From: Streptomyces sp. APSN-46.1
GTDB lineage: Bacteria > Actinomycetota > Actinomycetes > Streptomycetales > Streptomycetaceae
Assembly (NCBI RefSeq): GCF_022815725.1
Contig: NZ_JALGRF010000002.1
Span: 248,001 to 312,000 of the forward strand
DNA length: 64,000 nt
Direction: 5' to 3'
Shown here: positions 40,439 through 51,594 of the stretch, in pieces
Layout: each line of letters begins with the position of its first letter
Numbering within the stretch: position 1 is the stretch's first letter
Notes under the pieces: generated by a model
Told to the model about the DNA's origin: nothing
The model's input: only the letters and a program-made list of their open reading frames with translations
Database searches by the model: none
Program-made: the position numbers and the translations under genes

Positions 40439-42055
40439 GTGGTGACCTTGGATGTACGGCCTCAGCTGCTCGATGCCCTGTCCGCCCTGCGCGACCGGGT
40501 CGCGTCCGTGCGTCTGCCGCTGCCCCTGCCCGGCGCTCCGCGCGCCCGCCAGACCAGAGCCGAGCTGCTCGCGCAGCTCGACGACTACCTCGTACCCCGG
40601 CTCAAGGCGCCCGAGGCGCCGTTGCTCGCCGTAGTCGGCGGGTCGACCGGGGCCGGCAAATCAACGCTCGTCAACTCCCTCGTCGGACGGCAGGTCAGCG
40701 AGGCCGGGGTGCTGCGCCCGACCACGCGCACGCCGGTGCTTGTCTGCCATCCGGATGATCATCACTGGTTCGCCGGGATGCGGGTCCTGCCCGACCTGAT
40801 GCGGATCTGGGCGCCGCAGGGGGAGGAGGACGCCCTTCCGCCCCCGCAGCGCCACAGGCCCCACGGGCACACGCACGCCACCCGCGAGTTGCGGATCGAG
40901 ACCGTCGCCACCCTGCCGCGCGGCCTCGCCGTCCTCGACGCCCCGGACATCGACTCCCTCGTCGTCGATAACCGGACCCTCGCCGCCGAACTCATCTGCG
41001 CCGCCGATGTCTGGGTCATGGTCACCACCGCCTCCCGCTACGCCGATGCCATCCCCTGGCACCTGCTGCGCACCGCCAAGCAGTACAAGGCCAGCCTCGT
41101 CATCGTCCTCGACCGGGTCCCGCACCAGGTGCTCGCCGAGGTCTCGCGCCAGTACGGGGCCCTGCTCACCCGGGCCGGGCTGGGGGACGTACCGCGGTTC
41201 ACGGTGCCCGAGCTGCCCGAGTCGGCCGGCGGCGGCGGGCTGCTGCCGGCCAGCGCCGTCGCGCCGCTGTTCGCGTGGCTCGCCCACCACGCCCAGGACC
41301 CGGCCGCCCGTCAGTACGCCGTCGGCCGCACCGCGCTGGGCGCGCTCGACTCCCTCGGGCGCCGGATGCCCGAGCTGGCCTCCGCCGTCGCCGCCCAGCA
41401 CGCCGCCGCGGTACGGCTGACCTCGTCCGTCGAGGACGCGTACAAGAGGGAGGGAAAGCGGGTCCGCAGCCGCCTCGACAGCGGCGCCGTCCTCGCCGGG
41501 GACGCGCTGACCCGGTGGCGCGGCTACCCGCTCGACACCACCGCCGACGAACTGCTCGACTCGCTCGCGGAGTCCCTCTCCGCGCTGCTCCAGTGCGCCG
41601 TGGCCGCCGCCGACGAGCGGATCGCCGAGGCCTGGCGGCACGAACCGGCCGCCGGCGCGGTGCCGCAGACCGCACCCGACCGTGAAGCGGCGGAACGTAT
41701 CAGCATGGCCGTACGGCGCTGGCGGCGCGTACTGGAGGAACTCGCCGAGGAGGAGGTCGCCAAGCTCGACAAGCAGCCCGCGCCCGACCCCGACGCGGTC
41801 GCCGCCCTGCTCGTCGCCGCTCTCCTCGGCGGCAAGCGCGCCCGCCCGGCGGGGGAGAAACTCGCCGAGCGCATCGGCGTACAGGCCGCGGTACGGCTGC
41901 GCGACCGGGGCGGGGAACTCGTCGACGACCACCTGGACCAGGTGCTGCGTGCCGAGCGGGACCGCCGCCTCGCCCCGCTGGAAGCGCTCGAAGTGACCCC
42001 GGAACCACAGGCCGAGCTGATCGCCGCGCTGTCCGTACTGCAGAAGGAGAGGTGA
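40439..42055 (+). CDS. Dynamin-like GTPase, soluble member of a pair
   Basis: A 538-aa P-loop GTPase: G1 [10 protein letters not shown] near residue 67, switch Thr in PTTRTP, DAPDID as a variant G3, and a long helical C-terminal half. No membrane helix. It pairs with the next gene (4 bp gap), an arrangement that fits the DynA/DynB dynamin-like pair of Streptomyces, which stabilises FtsZ rings at sporulation septa; the identification is from memory. Start is GTG 40439 or the adjacent GTG 40442; no ribosome site is visible. Confidence 0.78.
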   Translation: MVTLDVRPQLLDALSALRDRVASVRLPLPLPGAPRARQTRAELLAQLDDYLVPRLKAPEAPLLAVVGGSTGAGKSTLVNSLVGRQVSEAGVLRPTTRTPVLVCHPDDHHWFAGMRVLPDLMRIWAPQGEEDALPPPQRHRPHGHTHATRELRIETVATLPRGLAVLDAPDIDSLVVDNRTLAAELICAADVWVMVTTASRYADAIPWHLLRTAKQYKASLVIVLDRVPHQVLAEVSRQYGALLTRAGLGDVPRFTVPELPESAGGGGLLPASAVAPLFAWLAHHAQDPAARQYAVGRTALGALDSLGRRMPELASAVAAQHAAAVRLTSSVEDAYKREGKRVRSRLDSGAVLAGDALTRWRGYPLDTTADELLDSLAESLSALLQCAVAAADERIAEAWRHEPAAGAVPQTAPDREAAERISMAVRRWRRVLEELAEEEVAKLDKQPAPDPDAVAALLVAALLGGKRARPAGEKLAERIGVQAAVRLRDRGGELVDDHLDQVLRAERDRRLAPLEALEVTPEPQAELIAALSVLQKER

Positions 42056-42059
42056 CGCG

Positions 42060-43904
42060 GTGACCGCCTTGACCGACCGCACCGACGACCGCTGGGACGA
42101 CGGATTCATCGCACGCTCGCGCCAACAGCCCGTGGACCAGGGCGACGAGCACGACGGCGAGGACGGCGACGACGCGCTCGTACGGGCCGTCTCCGGCACC
42201 GTCTCCGGCGCGGGCAGCGACGGCGGCAAGGCGCCCACGTTCCCGCTGAGCCCCGAAGGGCAGGCGCTGAGGCTGCGCCTCGACGCGCTGCGACAGCTCG
42301 TCGGGCTGTCCCGGACCCGGCTCGACGGCAAAACCCTCGCCGAGGCCGGCCGGGTACTCGACGAAGCGGCCGCGCGCCGCGGGCTGTCGCCTCAGCACAC
42401 GGTCGTCGCGATCGCCGGAGCCACCGGAAGCGGCAAGTCCACGCTCTTCAATTCACTCGCCGGAGTGCAGATTTCCGAGACCGGGCTACGCAGGCCGACC
42501 ACCGCCGCGCCCATCGCGTGCAGCTGGTCGGACGGGGCCGCCGGGCTGCTGGACCGGCTGGAGATCCCGGGACGGCTGCGGCGGCGGCCCCGCGAGACCT
42601 CGGAGGGCGGGGCGCTGCGCGGTCTGGTCCTCGTGGACCTGCCGGACCTGGACTCGGCGGTCGGCGCGCACCGGGACCACGTGGACCGGGTGCTGGCGCT
42701 GGTCGACGCGGTGGTGTGGGTGGTGGACCCGGAGAAGTACGCGGACGCGGTGCTGCACGAGCGGTACCTGCGGCCGCTGGCCGGGCACGCCGAGGTGACG
42801 TTCGTCGTGCTCAACCAGGTGGACCGGCTGCCCGGGGAATCGGCGGACCTCGTACTGGACGACCTGCGGCGGCTGCTGGACGACGACGGCATCGCGCTCG
42901 GCGAGCACGGCGAGCCGGGGGCCACCGTGCTCGGGCTTTCCGCTCTGACGGGTGAAGGGGTCGGGGAACTTCGCGAGCTCATCGGCCAGTTCACCCAGGA
43001 GAAGGGCGCGGCGACCCGGCGGATCTCGGCGGACGTGGACCGGGCCGCCGTGCGCCTGCGCCCGCTGTACGTGGCCGACGGGCACGCGGGGCCGGAGATC
43101 GGGGAGCAGGCGCGCGCCGATTTCGAGGACCGGCTCGCGGAGGCGGTCGGCGCGTATGCGGCCGGGCTCGCCGCCGAGCGCGCCTGGCGGCGCAATGCCG
43201 GCAAGGCGTGCGGGACGCCGTGGCTGCGGCTGTGGCGGTGGTACGAGAGCCGGCGCGCCCCCCGCTCGCTGGCCGGGCTCGCGTCGCTCGCGGCGATCGG
43301 GCGCAACCCCGGCGCCTTCGAGGCTCCGGTCGAGGAGGAGGTCACGGCGCGGCAGCGCGTCGAGCAGGCCGTACGGACCGTTGCCGAGGAGGCGGCCATC
43401 GGGCTGCCCGATCCCTGGGCGCAGGCGGTACGGGAGACCGCGGTGCGGGGTGCCGAGCGGCTGCCGGAGGCGCTGGACGAGATCGCGGTCACGCTGGGCG
43501 CGGCGGTCGCGGTGCCCGGCGCCAAGCCGCCGAGGCCCACATGGTGGCCGGCGGCGGTGCTCGCACAGGCGGCTATGACCTTGCTCCAGGTCTACGGGGG
43601 ACTGTGGCTGCTCGGCCAGATCGTCGGGGTGCTGGGGCCGCGCCTGTTGGCGCCGGTGCTGCTGATGGTGGCGGGCATCGTCGGCGGCCCGCTCGTGGAG
43701 TGGGCCTGCTCCATCGCGGCCCGGGGGCCGGCGCGGCGCTACGGGCAGGACGCGGAGCGGAAGCTGCGGCAGGCGGCGGCCGGCTGCGGGCGGGCCCGGG
43801 TGCTGGAGCCGGTCGCGGCGGAGCTGCTGCGCTACCGGGAAGTGCGCGAGCAGTACGGCACCGTCGCCGCAGGGGGGACGAAGTTGTCCACAACCCGCCA
43901 GTAG
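42060..43904 (+). CDS. YfjP-type dynamin-like GTPase with two membrane helices
   Basis: A 614-aa GTPase. G1 GATGSGKST near residue 120, PTTAAPIACSW as switch, DLPDLDS as G3, NQVD as G4. Near residues 495-545 are two hydrophobic helices (AAVLAQAAMTLLQVYGGLWLL, LLAPVLLMVAGIVGGPLVEW) and then a basic tail, the dynamin-like architecture. GAAGGAGAGG precedes the GTG. Probably the membrane partner of the upstream GTPase, acting at septa. Confidence 0.8.
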   Translation: MTALTDRTDDRWDDGFIARSRQQPVDQGDEHDGEDGDDALVRAVSGTVSGAGSDGGKAPTFPLSPEGQALRLRLDALRQLVGLSRTRLDGKTLAEAGRVLDEAAARRGLSPQHTVVAIAGATGSGKSTLFNSLAGVQISETGLRRPTTAAPIACSWSDGAAGLLDRLEIPGRLRRRPRETSEGGALRGLVLVDLPDLDSAVGAHRDHVDRVLALVDAVVWVVDPEKYADAVLHERYLRPLAGHAEVTFVVLNQVDRLPGESADLVLDDLRRLLDDDGIALGEHGEPGATVLGLSALTGEGVGELRELIGQFTQEKGAATRRISADVDRAAVRLRPLYVADGHAGPEIGEQARADFEDRLAEAVGAYAAGLAAERAWRRNAGKACGTPWLRLWRWYESRRAPRSLAGLASLAAIGRNPGAFEAPVEEEVTARQRVEQAVRTVAEEAAIGLPDPWAQAVRETAVRGAERLPEALDEIAVTLGAAVAVPGAKPPRPTWWPAAVLAQAAMTLLQVYGGLWLLGQIVGVLGPRLLAPVLLMVAGIVGGPLVEWACSIAARGPARRYGQDAERKLRQAAAGCGRARVLEPVAAELLRYREVREQYGTVAAGGTKLSTTRQ

Positions 43905-44002
43905 TCCACAGGCCGGAGCGGGGATCGGGCGGCCGGTCCAGCATGGTCGTACCTCGTGCGGATGGTCCGTACGGGTGGGGACGCGGGGGAGGGGTGGCCG
44001 GG

Positions 44003-44410
44003 ATGCACGACACCCGAGTGACTCTGGTGGGCCATGTGGCGACGCGGATCGACTTCAAGGAGACGCCGAGCGGTCCTTCGGCGAGGTTCCGTTTCGCGGT
44101 GACACCGCGGTACTTCGACCGGAAGAGGGAGGCCTGGACGGACGCGGCCACCAGCTTCTACACGGTGTGGGCGCATCGCGTGCTGGCGGTGAATCTCGCC
44201 GGCTCCGTTTCGGTCGGCGAACCGCTGGTGGTGCATGGGCGGCTGCGGGTCCGGGAGGGTCCGCCCGACACGGAGGGCAACCGGTGGTTCTCGGCGGATA
44301 TCGACGCGATCGCCATCGGGCACGACCTGAGCCGCGGTACGGCGGCCTTCCGCCGGGTGGTCCAGACGGATACTCCGCTGATGGCCACTCAGAAGGCGGC
44401 GGTGGTCTGA
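44003..44410 (+). CDS. Single-stranded DNA-binding protein paralogue
   Basis: A 135-aa OB-fold SSB: VTLVGHVATRIDFKETPSGPSARFRFAVTP at the N-terminus, then FYTVWAHRVLAVNLAGSVSVGEPLVVHGRLRVRE. It lacks the acidic DDDIPF-type tail of the housekeeping SSB, as in the second SSB (SsbB type) of Streptomyces, which serves chromosome segregation in sporulation. ATG at 44003 follows GGAGGGG. It lies 98 bp after the GTPase pair, in the same direction. Confidence 0.85.
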   Translation: MHDTRVTLVGHVATRIDFKETPSGPSARFRFAVTPRYFDRKREAWTDAATSFYTVWAHRVLAVNLAGSVSVGEPLVVHGRLRVREGPPDTEGNRWFSADIDAIAIGHDLSRGTAAFRRVVQTDTPLMATQKAAVV

Positions 44411-44478
44411 GTGTTCGAGGCGGTTAGGATTCCCCGGTACTCACGGGCACCTGGGTCTTTGGCCCGAAGGGGAAGACT

Positions 44479-45894
44479 GTGTCGATTGCCGTTCCCGCAT
44501 CCTCCGTACCCTCCGCATACTCCACATCCTCCGCGTCCTCATCCGGCGCGTACCTCACTTCCGCCGCGCCTCCCTGCGTGCCTTCCTCCGCTGCTCCGGA
44601 TTCTCCTGTCGTGGCGGCTGCCTCCGTGGCTGTGGCCGCTGCCGCCGCTTCCGGTTCGGCTCCTGGGGCGGTACGCGGCTCCGCGCGGCGACCGCTGGCG
44701 GTGGCGCTGCTCACTGCCGCCCTCGCCGCCGCGCCCGCGGCGCGGGCCGCCGCCGACGCCGACCCGGCGGTCCGCGCACCGGATGGTGCGAGCGCCGTGC
44801 TGGACGGGCTGAAGACGTACGGCCAGGCGGTCCTGCGCACCAGAGACGGTTCGGTCCGGCAGATCCCGGCCGGGCTGTACGAAATGCGGGTCGACGGCGG
44901 CGGCATGCTGCAGACCTACGGGGTCGGCGCGGCGGGCTACGCGCAGCCCGAGGCCCGCTACACGGAGAGCGGGTGGGGTACGAGCCCGCTCGCGGGGAAC
45001 GGAGAGGCAGGCCGGATCCGCTGGGTGCTGGAGCACTCCTACCCCCAGCTGAACGATCTGGCGGGCCTCGCGAAGGCGGCCGGAGCCGGGTCGCTCACCG
45101 CGGAGAGCGCGGCCGCCGGAACGCAGGTGGCCATCTGGCGGCTGGCGGACGGGGCACAGGTGGAGGCCGCGGACCCGGCGGCGGAGAAGCTGGCCGACTA
45201 CCTCCAGCGGGCGGCCGGGCGGCTGCCGGAACCGCCGGCCTCGCTGGGGCTGGACCCGGGCGAGGTGTCGGGCTCGGTATCGGGGCCGGTCGGCGGTCGG
45301 CTCGGCCCGGTCACGGTACGGACCGGCGCGCAGAGTGTCACCGTGACCCCGGACGCGGCGGCCGCGGCCATGGGGGTGCGGGTGGTGGACGCCGAGGGGC
45401 GGCCGGTGGCCACCGCCGCCAACGGCAGCCGGCTGTACTTCGAGGTTCCGGTGGGGACGCCCGACGGGGTGGCCTCGGTCACCGTCCAGGGCTCCACGAA
45501 GGTGCCGGTCGGGCGGGTCTTCACCAGCGGGGTCCCCACTCAGGCGCAGATCGTGGCCGGCTCCAGCGAGTCGGCGGCGGCCGCCACCGCGAGGGCGCTC
45601 TGGCCGAAGGCCCGGGCGGTTCCGTCGGGTGCGGAGTCCGGCGTGGAGGCGATGACCGTGGGCGAGCTGTCCGCGCCCGGCCAGGGCTCGGTGCCCGGGT
45701 CCGCCTCGGGTACGTCGGCGGGCTCGGCCGCGGGGGTGACCTCGGAGGTGTCCCCGCAGGAGGAGCGGCTTGCCTCCAGCGGCAGCTCCGCCGCCACCCC
45801 GGTGATCGCCTCGCTGGCGGTGGGGCTGGTCGTGCTGGGCGGAATGGTGGTCCTCCTGCTGCGCAAGCGGCCGCTGGAGGACGAGGAAAACTGA
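44479..45894 (+). CDS. Thioester-domain surface protein lacking the thioester cysteine
   Basis: A 471-aa cell-surface protein related to Streptomyces Cys-Gln thioester adhesins: IRWVLEHSYPQLNDLAGLAK and AAAGTQVAIWRLADG are family motifs, the latter with Gln216. Where family members have TYCID the sequence is TYGVG (Gly148), and no Cys is left in the exported part, so no thioester can form. A C-terminal helix (ASLAVGLVVLGGMVVLLL) plus Arg/Lys follows LASSG, a possible degenerate sortase-E site. AAGGGGAAG supports GTG at 44479, although ~65 Ser/Ala-rich residues then precede the signal helix. Confidence 0.82.
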   Translation: MSIAVPASSVPSAYSTSSASSSGAYLTSAAPPCVPSSAAPDSPVVAAASVAVAAAAASGSAPGAVRGSARRPLAVALLTAALAAAPAARAAADADPAVRAPDGASAVLDGLKTYGQAVLRTRDGSVRQIPAGLYEMRVDGGGMLQTYGVGAAGYAQPEARYTESGWGTSPLAGNGEAGRIRWVLEHSYPQLNDLAGLAKAAGAGSLTAESAAAGTQVAIWRLADGAQVEAADPAAEKLADYLQRAAGRLPEPPASLGLDPGEVSGSVSGPVGGRLGPVTVRTGAQSVTVTPDAAAAAMGVRVVDAEGRPVATAANGSRLYFEVPVGTPDGVASVTVQGSTKVPVGRVFTSGVPTQAQIVAGSSESAAAATARALWPKARAVPSGAESGVEAMTVGELSAPGQGSVPGSASGTSAGSAAGVTSEVSPQEERLASSGSSAATPVIASLAVGLVVLGGMVVLLLRKRPLEDEEN

Positions 45895-45950
45895 GGGGCC
45901 TGGTTCCGGAAGGGCTGGTTCCAAGCGTCTCCTCCGGGTAGGCGCTGGGA

Positions 45951-47804
45951 ATGGGTGACCAGGAACTGACCTGGCGAGGCGCGGTCGTGCGGTGGGACCG
46001 GCAGCTCTTCGACGTGGTCGCCCGGCGGCACTGGCCCGGCGCCGACCGGGTGCTGCCGAGGCTCGGGCGCGCCGCGAACCACGGGGTGCTGTGGGGCGGG
46101 GCCGCCGCGGCGATCGCCGCCTTCGGTTCGGCCCGGGCCCGCAAGGCCGCCCTGGGCGGGGCGGCCTCGCTGGCGCTGGCCTCGGCGACGATCAACACGG
46201 TCGGGAAGTGGTCCGTACGCAGGCCGCGGCCGCTGCTGGACGGGGTGCCGGCGGTACGGCAGCTGGCCACGCAGCCGCAGACCACCTCCTTTCCGTCCGG
46301 GCACTCGGCCTCCGCCTTCGCCTTCGCCACCGGGCTGGCGCTGCGGGCCCCGGGCTGGGGGGCGGCGGTGGCTCCGGTGGCCGTGTCGGTGGCGTTCTCC
46401 CGCGTGTACACCGGGGTGCACTACCCCTCCGACGTACTGGTGGGGGCGGGGCTCGGGATGGCGGCGGGGTTCGTCGTCCACCGGCTCGCGCGGGACGCGG
46501 CGGAGGCGCGGGTCGTGCCCGGTGACGAGCGGAAGGCGGCCGAGGCGCCGGCGCTGCCGGACGGGGCCGGGCTGGTGCTGGTGGTGAACACCGGGGCGGG
46601 CACGGTCGCCTCCGCGGGGCTCGATGTTCTGGGGGCCCGGCTCCCCAAGGCCGAGCTGATCGAATGCGAGGGTTCCGAGCTGGCGGAGACACTGGCCTCG
46701 GCGGCCGCCCGAGCCACCGTCCTCGGGGTCTGCGGCGGCGACGGGACCGTCAACGCGGCCGCCACCGCCGCCCTGCGGGCCGGGGTGCCGCTCGCGGTGT
46801 TCCCCGGCGGCACGCTCAACCACTTCGCCGTCGACCTCGGCCTCGCGGGCCCCGAGGACACCTGCGGCGCCCTCACCACCGGCCAGGCCGTCCGCGTCGG
46901 CGTGGGCCGCTTCACCCCGGGCCCCGCCACGGCCCCGGCCCCAGGCGATGCCGCCCCAGCGCCCGGCCATGAACCGCCGACCGCCGCCGCAGTCCCGGCC
47001 TCCGGCGAACCAGCTCCCGCAGGCACCACTCCGTCCCCATCCGCCGCAGCAGCCCCACTTCCCACTCCAGCGGCCTCCGCCCCGGCCCCTGCTCCGGGCG
47101 GTGCCCCAGCCCCAGGCGACGCCGCAGCCCCACCTCCCACTCCAGCGGCTTCCGACCCGGACCTTGCTTCGGGTGGTGCCCCGGCTTCACGCTCGGGGGC
47201 CGCGGTCGCGGCTTCCGCTTCGGCGGGCTCCGGGCCGGACCTTGCTCCGGGTTCGGGGGGCGCGGCTTTCGGGCTCGGCTCGGCCCCGGGGGGCGGGGAG
47301 TGCGGGTATTTTCTGAATACCCTCAGCATCGGGGCGTATCCCGAGCTGCTCGGGTACCGGCTGCGGTGGGGGCCGTGGATCGGGGGCGGGCCGGCCGCGT
47401 TGCTCGCGGCGTGGCGGGTGCTGCGCGCCGAGCGGCCGGTACGGCTGACCCTGGCCGGGCGGCCCCGTAGCGTCTGGCTGCTGTTCGCGGGCAACGGCAC
47501 GTACCACGGCACCGGCCCCGCGCCCCGCCGCCGCGACAGCCCCGGCGAGGGCCTGCTCGACGTCCGTGTCGTCTACGGCGGCGGCAGCCCCGCCCCGCGC
47601 CTGCTCGCCGCCGCCTTCACGGGCCCGCTCTCCCGCTCCCCGGTCCACACCGCCACCCACCTCCGCAGCCTGCGCATCGGCGACATCCCGCCGGGTACCG
47701 CCCTCGCCTACGACGGCGAGTACGCCCTGGCGCCCACCGCCCTCGTCCTCGACAAGCTCCCCGACGCGCTCACCGTGTACCGGCCTGATTCAGACAGAAC
47801 GTGA
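45951..47804 (+). CDS. PAP2 phosphatase / diacylglycerol-kinase-type fusion
   Basis: A 617-aa fusion. Residues ~1-185 are a membrane PAP2 phosphatase with KWSVRRPRP, PSGHSASAFAF and SRVYTGVHYPSDVLVG. From ~205 a lipid-kinase domain begins: VVNTGAGT, CGGDGTVNAA, FPGGTLNHFA; its second half (FLNTLSIGAYPELL, LLFAGNGTYHGTG) follows only after ~125 residues of Pro/Ala/Gly-rich sequence (about 322-449), an unusual insertion inside the catalytic domain. Such fusions are thought to remodel membrane lipids. ATG at 45951; weak ribosome site. Confidence 0.88.
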   Translation: MGDQELTWRGAVVRWDRQLFDVVARRHWPGADRVLPRLGRAANHGVLWGGAAAAIAAFGSARARKAALGGAASLALASATINTVGKWSVRRPRPLLDGVPAVRQLATQPQTTSFPSGHSASAFAFATGLALRAPGWGAAVAPVAVSVAFSRVYTGVHYPSDVLVGAGLGMAAGFVVHRLARDAAEARVVPGDERKAAEAPALPDGAGLVLVVNTGAGTVASAGLDVLGARLPKAELIECEGSELAETLASAAARATVLGVCGGDGTVNAAATAALRAGVPLAVFPGGTLNHFAVDLGLAGPEDTCGALTTGQAVRVGVGRFTPGPATAPAPGDAAPAPGHEPPTAAAVPASGEPAPAGTTPSPSAAAAPLPTPAASAPAPAPGGAPAPGDAAAPPPTPAASDPDLASGGAPASRSGAAVAASASAGSGPDLAPGSGGAAFGLGSAPGGGECGYFLNTLSIGAYPELLGYRLRWGPWIGGGPAALLAAWRVLRAERPVRLTLAGRPRSVWLLFAGNGTYHGTGPAPRRRDSPGEGLLDVRVVYGGGSPAPRLLAAAFTGPLSRSPVHTATHLRSLRIGDIPPGTALAYDGEYALAPTALVLDKLPDALTVYRPDSDRT

Positions 47805-48340
47805 CGAAGTCTCGTTCTCCGGTCGACCCGGGCCCACACGTCTCCCTAGAGTGGCGTCAGAGTTGATGATCATGAAGTTTGGGAAGAGCTGGGTGCTGTG
47901 CTGCTGCTGTCTGTGAAGTCGTCCCGGACCGCCGTCGCGGTCACCACCTCCGTTACCGCTACCGCGCCGAGGGCTGCGACGGCCGCGCCTACCCTGACCG
48001 GCACGTACGGCGCCGGCCGCGACAGCGGGTGGAACGCCACCGGCACCGGAACCGGCACCGGCGCCGACAGCGGCTGGAACCTCGTCGTCGCCTGAGTCGG
48101 CGTACCTGAGTCGGGGCCCGAGCCGGCCGTGAGCTGGGTCTGATGCCCTCTCCCGGACCGGTTCCGGGGGCACCGGCCGGCGCGGGTGGACAACCCGCAG
48201 CCCAGTCCCCCCAAGCCCTCCGGTCCCCCGGGCCCCCTCCCCGCCGGGGTCCCCCGGGTCCATTCGGGTTTCCCCCGGGGGATGGACGTACGGCACTATG
48301 GGGTGTATCTGCCCACCATCGATCTGCCGGACGGTTTCTC
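47805..48340. other. Long region upstream of ettA
   Basis: 536 bp. Contains TAGAGT at 47847 as a possible -10, a 16-codon ORF rich in Cys (separate entry), GGCACCGG repeats near 48041-48062 and two CCTGAGTCGG copies near 48094-48116. A 65-codon ORF at 47898-48095 is Thr/Ala/Gly-rich and not convincing. Probably a long ettA leader. Confidence 0.55.
47866..47916 (+). CDS. Short ORF with four consecutive Cys codons (possible leader peptide)
   Basis: MIMKFGKSWVLCCCCL, 16 aa, ATG start 13 bases after a TAGAGT box, so nearly leaderless. In mycobacteria, leaderless poly-Cys ORFs attenuate sulfur genes in response to cysteine. The next gene on this strand is ettA, 425 bp on. The Cys run could be chance within a CTG-rich stretch. 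Confidence 0.35.
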   Translation: MIMKFGKSWVLCCCCL

Positions 48341-50005
<1,665 letters not shown>

Positions 50006-50015
50006 GGCCGAAACC

Positions 50016-50471
50016 ATGGCCAGACACCACTACCGGTGCCCCCTCCGCTGGGCGGACATGGATGCCTTCGGGCATGTCAACAACGTCGTCTTCCTCCGTT
50101 ATCTGGAGGAGGCGCGGATCGACTTCATGTTCCGCCTGGCGCCGGGGGAGGGCAGTGAGTCCTTCACGGGCGGTTCCGTCGTGGCCCGCCACGAGATCGA
50201 CTACAAGCTGCCCCTCGTGCACCGCCACGAGCCGGTCCTCATCGAGTCCTGGGTGACCCGGATAGGCGCCGCGTCCCTGACCATCCGCTACGAGGTCAAG
50301 GACGAGGCGACCGAGGACCGGCCGGAGACGGTCTACGTGCGGGCCGAGACCGTGGTCGTGCCCTACAACCTCGCCGAGGGGCGGCCCCGCCGCATCACGG
50401 CCGAGGAGAAGCACTTCCTCGAGAAGTACCTCGACGAGCCGGTCGGCTCCGAAGGGCGCCTCGCGGCATGA
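50016..50471 (+). CDS. Acyl-CoA thioesterase, 4HBT family
   Basis: A 151-aa hotdog-fold thioesterase: WADMDAFGHVNNVVFLRYLEEARI carries the catalytic Asp and His/Asn pattern of the 4-hydroxybenzoyl-CoA thioesterase/YbgC branch. It hydrolyses acyl-CoA; the acyl group is unknown. ATG lies 10 bp after ettA, and its stop overlaps the next start (ATGAG), so ettA, this gene and the 50468 gene are probably one unit. Confidence 0.88.
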   Translation: MARHHYRCPLRWADMDAFGHVNNVVFLRYLEEARIDFMFRLAPGEGSESFTGGSVVARHEIDYKLPLVHRHEPVLIESWVTRIGAASLTIRYEVKDEATEDRPETVYVRAETVVVPYNLAEGRPRRITAEEKHFLEKYLDEPVGSEGRLAA

Positions 50472-51247
50472 GTGAACAGCTGCACTTCGCCGACTCCGGG
50501 GAGGCGGCGGACCTCGCCGCCTTCCTGGGCCGGCTGGTGCACTACGACCGCGCCGCCGCCGTCCGCCTTCAGGCCGGCGGCGGCGCGCTCGCCGTCTTCG
50601 GGCGGCCGCCGTCCTTCGACGTGCTGGCCATCCGCGCGGTGCGGCTCGCCGCGCCCGTGGGCGTGCCGCTGGACCTGACGGTGTCCGCCGGTGAGCTGCT
50701 GGAGTCCGTGGACGAGGGCGCCGCGAGCGCCGTCGTGCCCGGGCCGGTCACCGGCCCGCCCTGGGCCGGGGTGCTCCCGCCCCGCGGTGGCTGGCAGCCG
50801 CTTCCCGGGCTGCCCGGTGCCGAGGCGATCCTGGCCGCCGTGGCCGCCGCCGTCGCAGAATTCCGGGCCCGTGACGAGGCCCTGCCCCCGCAGCACCGGA
50901 CCCGTTCCGAGCGTGACCGCATCGGCCGCGAGATCTGGTCCCGCACGCTGGGGGAGACCGAGCTTCCGCTGCGCGCCGTGCACGCGGCGCAGTCCCTGGG
51001 CTTCCTGCGGCCGGTACGGGCCACCGTGCCCGCCCCGGCAGCGGCGCCCGGCGCGCCCGCCCCGGTGGCACTGTTCGCCGCGGGGAGCTGGCTGCGGCTG
51101 CGCACCCCGTTCGGCTCCGTCGCCACCCGCCGCCCGGGCGGCGTCAACGGGCTGGGCGCGCTCCAGGTGCGGCCGGTCTCGTACGACGGGCCGCCCGCCC
51201 CGCCGGGTGCGGGAGCGGACGGGCCGGGTCGGCGGGCTACGGGTTGA
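50468..51247 (+). CDS. Conserved protein of unknown function
   Basis: A 259-aa soluble protein that I do not recognise. The first ~170 residues are a compact mixed fold (GRLVHYDRAAAVRLQAGGGALAVFGRPP early, RTRSERDRIGREIWSRTL later); the last third is Pro/Ala/Gly-rich. ATG overlaps the thioesterase stop by 4 bp, so it is co-translated. Its final 11 bp overlap the convergent DUF1036 gene. Confidence 0.72.
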   Translation: MSEQLHFADSGEAADLAAFLGRLVHYDRAAAVRLQAGGGALAVFGRPPSFDVLAIRAVRLAAPVGVPLDLTVSAGELLESVDEGAASAVVPGPVTGPPWAGVLPPRGGWQPLPGLPGAEAILAAVAAAVAEFRARDEALPPQHRTRSERDRIGREIWSRTLGETELPLRAVHAAQSLGFLRPVRATVPAPAAAPGAPAPVALFAAGSWLRLRTPFGSVATRRPGGVNGLGALQVRPVSYDGPPAPPGAGADGPGRRATG

Positions 51248-51584
51248 AGTTGAGCGTGTAGTTGGGGGCGGTCACGGTGAACTCCACCATGTGGATCGTC
51301 CGCGAGTTCGAGTCCGAGACGTTCGAACACCACTCGAAGATATGGTTCGGGACCACCTCCTGGTATTTGTCCCGCCACTCCATGCCGTCCCCCGCGTACG
51401 CGTAGCCGTACCAGATCGGGTTCACGGCACGGGCGTCACCGCTGTAGACGACGACGCTCTGCCCGGGGGCGATCTTCCACCAGCCTTCCTTGAACCAGTT
51501 GCTGCTGGCGGAACAGTTGGGCTGGTACCGCTCGACCATCGCCCAGATTTCCCGCTCGTAGTTGTTCTTGAACCTCAGCGCCAT
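51237..51584 (-). CDS. DUF1036-like small protein
   Basis: A 115-aa protein of the DUF1036 type: FKNNYEREIWAMVERYQPNC, WFKEGWWKIAPGQSVVVYSGD and IWYGYAYAGDGMEWR follow its aromatic pattern. No signal peptide. DUF1036 members often sit beside extracellular or stress proteins, but the role is unknown. It starts 10 bp after the small acidic gene, so the two form an operon. Confidence 0.8.
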   Translation of the reverse strand: MALRFKNNYEREIWAMVERYQPNCSASSNWFKEGWWKIAPGQSVVVYSGDARAVNPIWYGYAYAGDGMEWRDKYQEVVPNHIFEWCSNVSDSNSRTIHMVEFTVTAPNYTLNFNP

Positions 51585-51594
51585 GGCCTGCCTC

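Noticed and set aside
47898-48095. 65-codon ORF upstream of ettA
   Set aside because: Thr/Ala/Gly repeats, no ribosome site, no signal sequence; overlaps the poly-Cys ORF.
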